Shown here in pieces: positions 60,440-64,000 of a stretch of DNA of 64,000 nucleotides. This stretch comes from Symbiodinium sp. CCMP2592 (Eukaryota > Sar > Dinophyceae > Suessiales > Symbiodiniaceae). Numbering within the stretch: position 1 is the stretch's first letter; every line of letters starts with the position of its first letter. The notes beneath the pieces were generated by a model. That model saw nothing but the letters and a program-made list of their open reading frames with translations, had not been told where the DNA came from and did no database searches. The position numbers and the translations under genes are program-made. The stretch is taken from assembly GCA_905221615.1 (NCBI GenBank), contig CAJNDT010000502.1, positions 1,084,101-1,148,100 on the forward strand, written 5' to 3'.

Positions 60440-61370
60440 AGGTTCCACTGGACGACACAAGCATTTATGCACATGATCATTAGATTAACACATATTTGAA
60501 GACAGAGTGCTATTAATAGATGATGTAGTTTAATGTTCGAAAGCAGTATGCCCAATAATAAGTGTATGCATATAATCCATACATATATCTATATGTATGT
60601 ATGTATGTTATACATATACCTAGGTCTATGTGTAAACTTACCACACACAGTAACGGTTTAGGGTTTAAAAGAGCTTCAGGGTTTTAGGTTTTAAGGAGGT
60701 CCATGGTTTAAAGGTACTTCAAGGCAGAGTGCCACCTAGTTTATGCTTAATCATAAGATGTGTTACTACTCGTAGGGATTTGGTTGGGTTAGCTGGACTG
60801 TGCCGATTCAATGGGATTCGATATTGTATAACTAGCTCCCAAGATTCAATAAGCTCCAACAAGACTTTTGGGAGGGGATGCTACATGTGTGCAATTGTCT
60901 GGTACAGGGTCGGTGTGCCTTCAAAACGTGATGGCCCGAACACTAAGATTCAATAAGATTTTTTCGGGTAGTCCACAATCCTGCAAATGTCTTCTAAGAT
61001 TCAATAAGATTTTTTGGGCGAGCTGGAGGCTGTGTCCCTTGTAAAACCGATAAGATTCAATAAGATTCAATAAGATTCAATAAGATTCAATAAGATTCAA
61101 TAAGATTCAATAAGATTCAATAAGATTCAATAAGATTCAATAAGATTTTTTCGGGGTAGGCCACAATTGTACAAATGTCTTCTAAGATTCAATAAGATTC
61201 AATAAGATTTTTTGGGGCGATCTGGAGTCGTGTCCCTTTTAAAAATGATGGACCAATAAGATTCAATAAGATTCAATAAGATTCAATAAGATTCAATAAG
61301 ATTCAATAAGATTCAATAAGATTCAATAAGATTTTTCCGGGGCATGCCACAAGTGTCACAAATGTCTTCT
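60440..61370. repeat. TAAGATTCAA 10-bp arrays within a longer repeat
   Basis: Perfect TAAGATTCAA decamers occur ten times at 61051-61146, about twice near 61190-61210 and eight times near 61254-61331. Between them a longer unit (TAAGATTTTTTCGGGG, GCCACAA, AATGTCTTC, then GGAGGC/GGAGTC GTGTCCCTT) repeats at about 60955, 61143 and 61330. It looks like a higher-order repeat with decamer expansion. 60540-60720 is AT-rich with a reverse-oriented motif copy at 60721. Confidence 0.88.
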
Positions 61371-61830
61371 AAGATTTTGCAGGGCCTGTGGGGCGGTATG
61401 GGGATGGTGTCCCTTCAAAGGCCATATGTTTTTTTAAACACGGATGCACCCCATTGCAGACTTCCGTGGTCCTTTGTTGGGTCCCTCCCAACTGGTGTTC
61501 TAGGACAGGTTGGATCCTGCCTTTGGCGCGGATTTGTCCACAGGCATCTGCAGTATCCTTGTGAAATCGACAGACCGCCTGGGATTACAAAGAGACATAC
61601 ATTCCTGATGGCATAATGCAACACAAGGCAACACAATCATGTCAATACATAATGATCATGGAACACATGTTACAACCCATGGCACTCCGCCTTCAGAAAC
61701 ATGTCTGTGACAATGGCATTGCCACACCTCCAAAATTAATAAGACTCGAGGCCACATCACCGACAACACATACACATGAGCCAGTTATTGTGGCACTCTG
61801 CCTTGTTACCGAGCCACCTTGTCGACGCAA

Positions 61831-63472
61831 TCAGTCCACCACGGGGTCGTTGACCTCAGGAGCTTCCTCTTCACGAGTGCGGTCGTCAACGAGTTGAGCT
61901 TGTATTTCCTGAACGATTGCGTCCACATCATTAGCATCATCTTCGACAGGAACAGGGGCATTGCTTCCCGTGGACCCCCTCGGACCCAAAAAGAACCTTG
62001 CCATAGAGGCTGAGCTCGCACACTTGAGAGGGCAAGCGGTGGCCTTGTTCCGCCCGGTCGACTCACAGTATCGATTGATACATTCGCTGTGAAAGAGGTG
62101 GCCACACGATAGCGCTTCCAATGCCTGCATTCCAGGGAAGCAACAGAAAAAGACACGTCATGTGAGAGGTACTGTTCTGAGGATTAGTGGAATGTACAAA
62201 CAGGACAGGCACCACTATCAATGGTTCATTAACCAAAGGCAAACGAAACCAGCCTGCCTGGCCCGGGTGCATCTCCGAATGGCAAATGACACAGAGGTCC
62301 TGGTTCCACCGGTTCGCAGGTCTGCTCGACTCATTCGGAGCATCCTCCTCCTCCTCCTCAAAGAAGGCACTGTCGTCGGCCTCGCGCTCGACCTCGGCCT
62401 CGACCTCGGCCCCGGCCTCGACCTCGGCCCCGGCCTCGACCTCGGCCCCGGCCTCGGCCATGACCTCATCATCGACCTCGACTGCGACCTCGTCCTGCGA
62501 CTCTGTGTTTGGTGCCGTCGCCCTGGCCTTGGACTTGGCCTTGGCTTTCGACTTGCCCTTGGCTTTTGCTTTGGCTTTCGACTTGGGTGTCGCAAAGGGC
62601 ACAACGGCATTCACGTCAGCACCGGCTGTCGAGTCACTGTTCGTGGAGGTGTCTGGCTCTGGCAACTCAACTGTTTGAGGTGCAGTGGTCACTTCTGCAG
62701 GAGGCATGACGATCTCCTGATCGGGCCTGATCTCTGCCTCTGCCGGCGCTAGACCATCGTCATCCATGGCAGGAGCATTCCCATCAACTGGCACTCTGCC
62801 TTCCACAACCCTCGGCACTCTGTCTTGTTCACTTCCTGCAGCCTGGCTGCCTTCGGTTGCCTGGCTTGCATTGGAACCCGGAACGGCATGAGGGGAGGCA
62901 GGCGGCTGTTGAATCGGCACTCTGCCTTGTTCCCCAGCCGGGCTGCGACCCACAGCCTGGCTTGGATTGGAACTAGGAGCAGTCGTTGGCAAAGGACCAG
63001 AACGGACCACGTCTGGCACTCTGCCTTCCGACGGCGGAACCGTTGGCGGGGCAGCTGGAGCAGGACTCGGATTGAAACTGAGACGTCCCTGCGTCTCAGT
63101 GGACTGCCTTGCTCTCGCTCTACGCCTGGCATAGGTCGTGACATCCTCGGTCATCCATGTGGACTGCCATCCACACTCCAAGGCAACCCTGTCAACAGAA
63201 TGCTCAGACATATTCACCCCCAGTCCCAGAACCGGTTTGGCTATGCGGTTCCAACTGCTGCTATCGCAGACGGATTGACGCCTATGGGCATTCTCACATC
63301 GCTGACCAAGCAAGCTGTATTTCATATCGACCCTGAGTTCACTGACCTTTGTGGTCGGCTTCAGATTGGTCAATATGAAGAGCAGTTGCAGCGCTGTTTG
63401 TTGTGGCAGGTCAGCCGTGACCGCAGCATCCCATGCACTATGAACTCGCTCGAGCAGAGCTTTCACCTTCAC
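61831..63472 (-). CDS. RING-H2-type zinc finger protein, two exons, disordered middle
   Basis: Exons 63472-62258 and 62124-61831 are separated by a 133-bp intron with a GC donor (62257-62256) and AG acceptor. Both exon ends are phase 0. The joint gives a RING-type finger: CVICHSEMHPGQ from the first exon, then ALEALSCGHLFHSECINRYC and ACPLKC from the second (Cys2...Cys-His-His-Cys...Cys2 spacing). RING proteins usually act as E3 ubiquitin ligases. Before it, an N-terminal helical region (LLERVHSAWDAAVTADLPQQ) is followed by a long Pro/Ser/Gln segment with several EGRVP peptides, a Lys/Ala block (residues about 300-320) and three AEVEAGAEVEAG repeats. The first exon starts at an acceptor, not an ATG, so an upstream exon exists. 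A motif copy lies 26 bp after the stop. Confidence 0.75.
62380..62460 (-). repeat. 18-bp coding repeats encoding AEVEAG
   Basis: CTCGACCTCGGCCCCGGC-type units repeat about four times in frame inside the RING gene. Confidence 0.85.
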
Positions 63473-63532
63473 CTCAGTCAGTAAGGCTTATCTAGGCTTT
63501 GTGGGGGGAGGGTTCAGGGATCATTGCTGACC

Positions 63533-63967
63533 TTAGGGATACTCTGTTGATTGACAAGCAGCCAGAGGGATCGAACGCAATGTCGTGGCGCTTCTCGGGA
63601 TTGCATCTGCATCGGTAGTGGACGTTGCCAGCCGATCAATCCCGATCGTTGCTGCTTGCCTTGCTCTGTTCTTCTTGGTTTCCTTACGAATCCTCCTCAC
63701 TTCTTGGTCTTCTGATTCCGACGAGGAGGAGTCGTTGGCACTCTGCCTTGATTCACCCACAGCAGCCATCTGCTGCTGTTGCTGCATTTGCTGCATCTGC
63801 TGCATTTGCTGCATCTGTTGCTGCTGCTGCATCTGTTGCTGCTGTTGCAACATGAAAGGGTTCATCATGGCCAGTGGGTTGTTCATTCCCATTGCTGGGT
63901 TCATTGCCCCCGGCATTGGGAACATCATCTGATCACTCACACGAGCGCTCTTCCTCGACTTTCCCAT
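63533..63967 (-). CDS. Gln/Met-rich protein or first exon of the RING gene
   Basis: Starts with a clear Met at 63967 (MGKSRKSARVSDQMMFPMPG). A Gln/Met repeat (QQQQQMQQQQQMQQMQQ type) follows, then an acidic Ser stretch (SANDSSSSESED), then basic residues (RIRKETKKNRARQ). The frame ends at 63533, and the next exon at 63472 needs a phase-0 donor. A CTG/GCTGCT site near 63564 would supply one and fuse this ORF to the RING gene, but it is not a strong site. The motif at 63737 is read in the RQSAN frame, and another copy (63988) lies just upstream of the Met. Confidence 0.6.
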   Translation of the reverse strand: MGKSRKSARVSDQMMFPMPGAMNPAMGMNNPLAMMNPFMLQQQQQMQQQQQMQQMQQMQQMQQQQQMAAVGESRQSANDSSSSESEDQEVRRIRKETKKNRARQAATIGIDRLATSTTDADAIPRSATTLRSIPLAACQSTEYP

Positions 63968-64000
63968 TGCTCTCGGCGACTGTCTCTGGCACTCTGCCTG

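Larger units (their letters stand above)
48099..64000 (+). repeat. Dispersed GGCACTCTGCCTT motif (hairpin-forming 11-mer), about 35 exact copies
   Basis: Exact GGCACTCTGCC on the plus strand at 48099, 48122, 49399, 49489, 49561, 50379, 51005, 51824, 51845, 52556, 52571, 52586, 53452, 54354, 54367, 55230, 55244, 55794, 55808, 56651, 57008, 57818, 57834, 58541, 59263, 59765, 59780, 59795, 60182, 61792, 62790, 62916, 63015, 63737 and 63988. One-base variants at 56814, 58931, 61681 and 62814. One copy in the opposite orientation at 60721. The core GGCA-CTC-TGCC is an inverted repeat with a 3-base loop. It is often followed by TTC or TT and preceded by T, giving a 15-bp unit (TGGCACTCTGCCTTC) that also occurs in tandem (52556-52600, 59765-59809). 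Confidence 0.92.

Noticed and set aside
1-64000. Dinoflagellate spliced-leader gene, tRNA or rRNA genes
   Set aside because: I looked for the spliced-leader core (CCGTAGCCATTTTGGCTC) and for rRNA-like stretches on both strands and saw none. tRNAs cannot be excluded without a covariance search.

Overview
This looks like nuclear DNA of a dinoflagellate, most likely Suessiales/Symbiodiniaceae-like. No rRNA, organelle gene or spliced-leader gene was seen, so the assignment is inference. It rests on four things. Introns that restore continuous frames use GC donors about as often as GT donors (GC-AG and GT-AG). Degenerate TTTAGGG repeats are dispersed everywhere. An APE/RT/RNase H LINE, a gene resembling Helitron-associated proteins and a cytosine-methyltransferase-like ORF are present. 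Almost all coding sequence lies on one strand (minus).

Layout. 1-3.0 kb: a minus-strand gene of at least nine exons, truncated by the left edge, with a long Lys/Glu-rich exon and 55-135 bp introns. About 3.5-33 kb: gene-poor DNA full of degenerate TTTAGGG/CCCTAAA sequence, microsatellites, a 71-bp tandem array and more than 40 hairpin-forming elements of 80-130 bp (MITE-like). These fall into at least 15 families, and several elements are nested or abutting. 33.1-38.9 kb: a short plus-strand exon, then a minus-strand gene with a DUF6570-like region, a C2H2 finger and five tandem copies of a 337-bp exon+intron unit. 39.2-46.1 kb: a minus-strand LINE with an uninterrupted reading frame of about 1,900 codons, followed by a small coiled-coil ORF. 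46.2-48.0 kb: AT-rich palindromic DNA and a 94-bp tandem array. 48.1-64.0 kb: a run of co-oriented minus-strand ORFs: two unknown, one of 957 codons, one of 350, one methyltransferase-like, one Pro-rich, one RING-finger and one Gln/Met-rich.

The most striking signal is a short imperfect palindrome, GGCACTCTGCC (GGCA-CTC-TGCC), usually inside a 15-bp unit. It occurs about 35 times exactly in the right 16 kb and was not seen in the left 47 kb outside the adjoining array. It lies inside nearly every ORF there, is read in all three frames (giving EGRVP, KAEC or RQSA peptides), sits 10-40 bp downstream of several stop codons, and is embedded in the opposite orientation in each unit of the 94-bp array. 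It behaves like a DNA- or RNA-level repeat that has spread through genes, not like a protein motif. A second short motif (TTCGCAAGACAGCGTC) behaves similarly at 33.9-34.2 and 46.2 kb.

Coordinates were read by eye. Exon borders were chosen where GT/GC-AG junctions restored a continuous frame. Element ends are accurate to a few bases.
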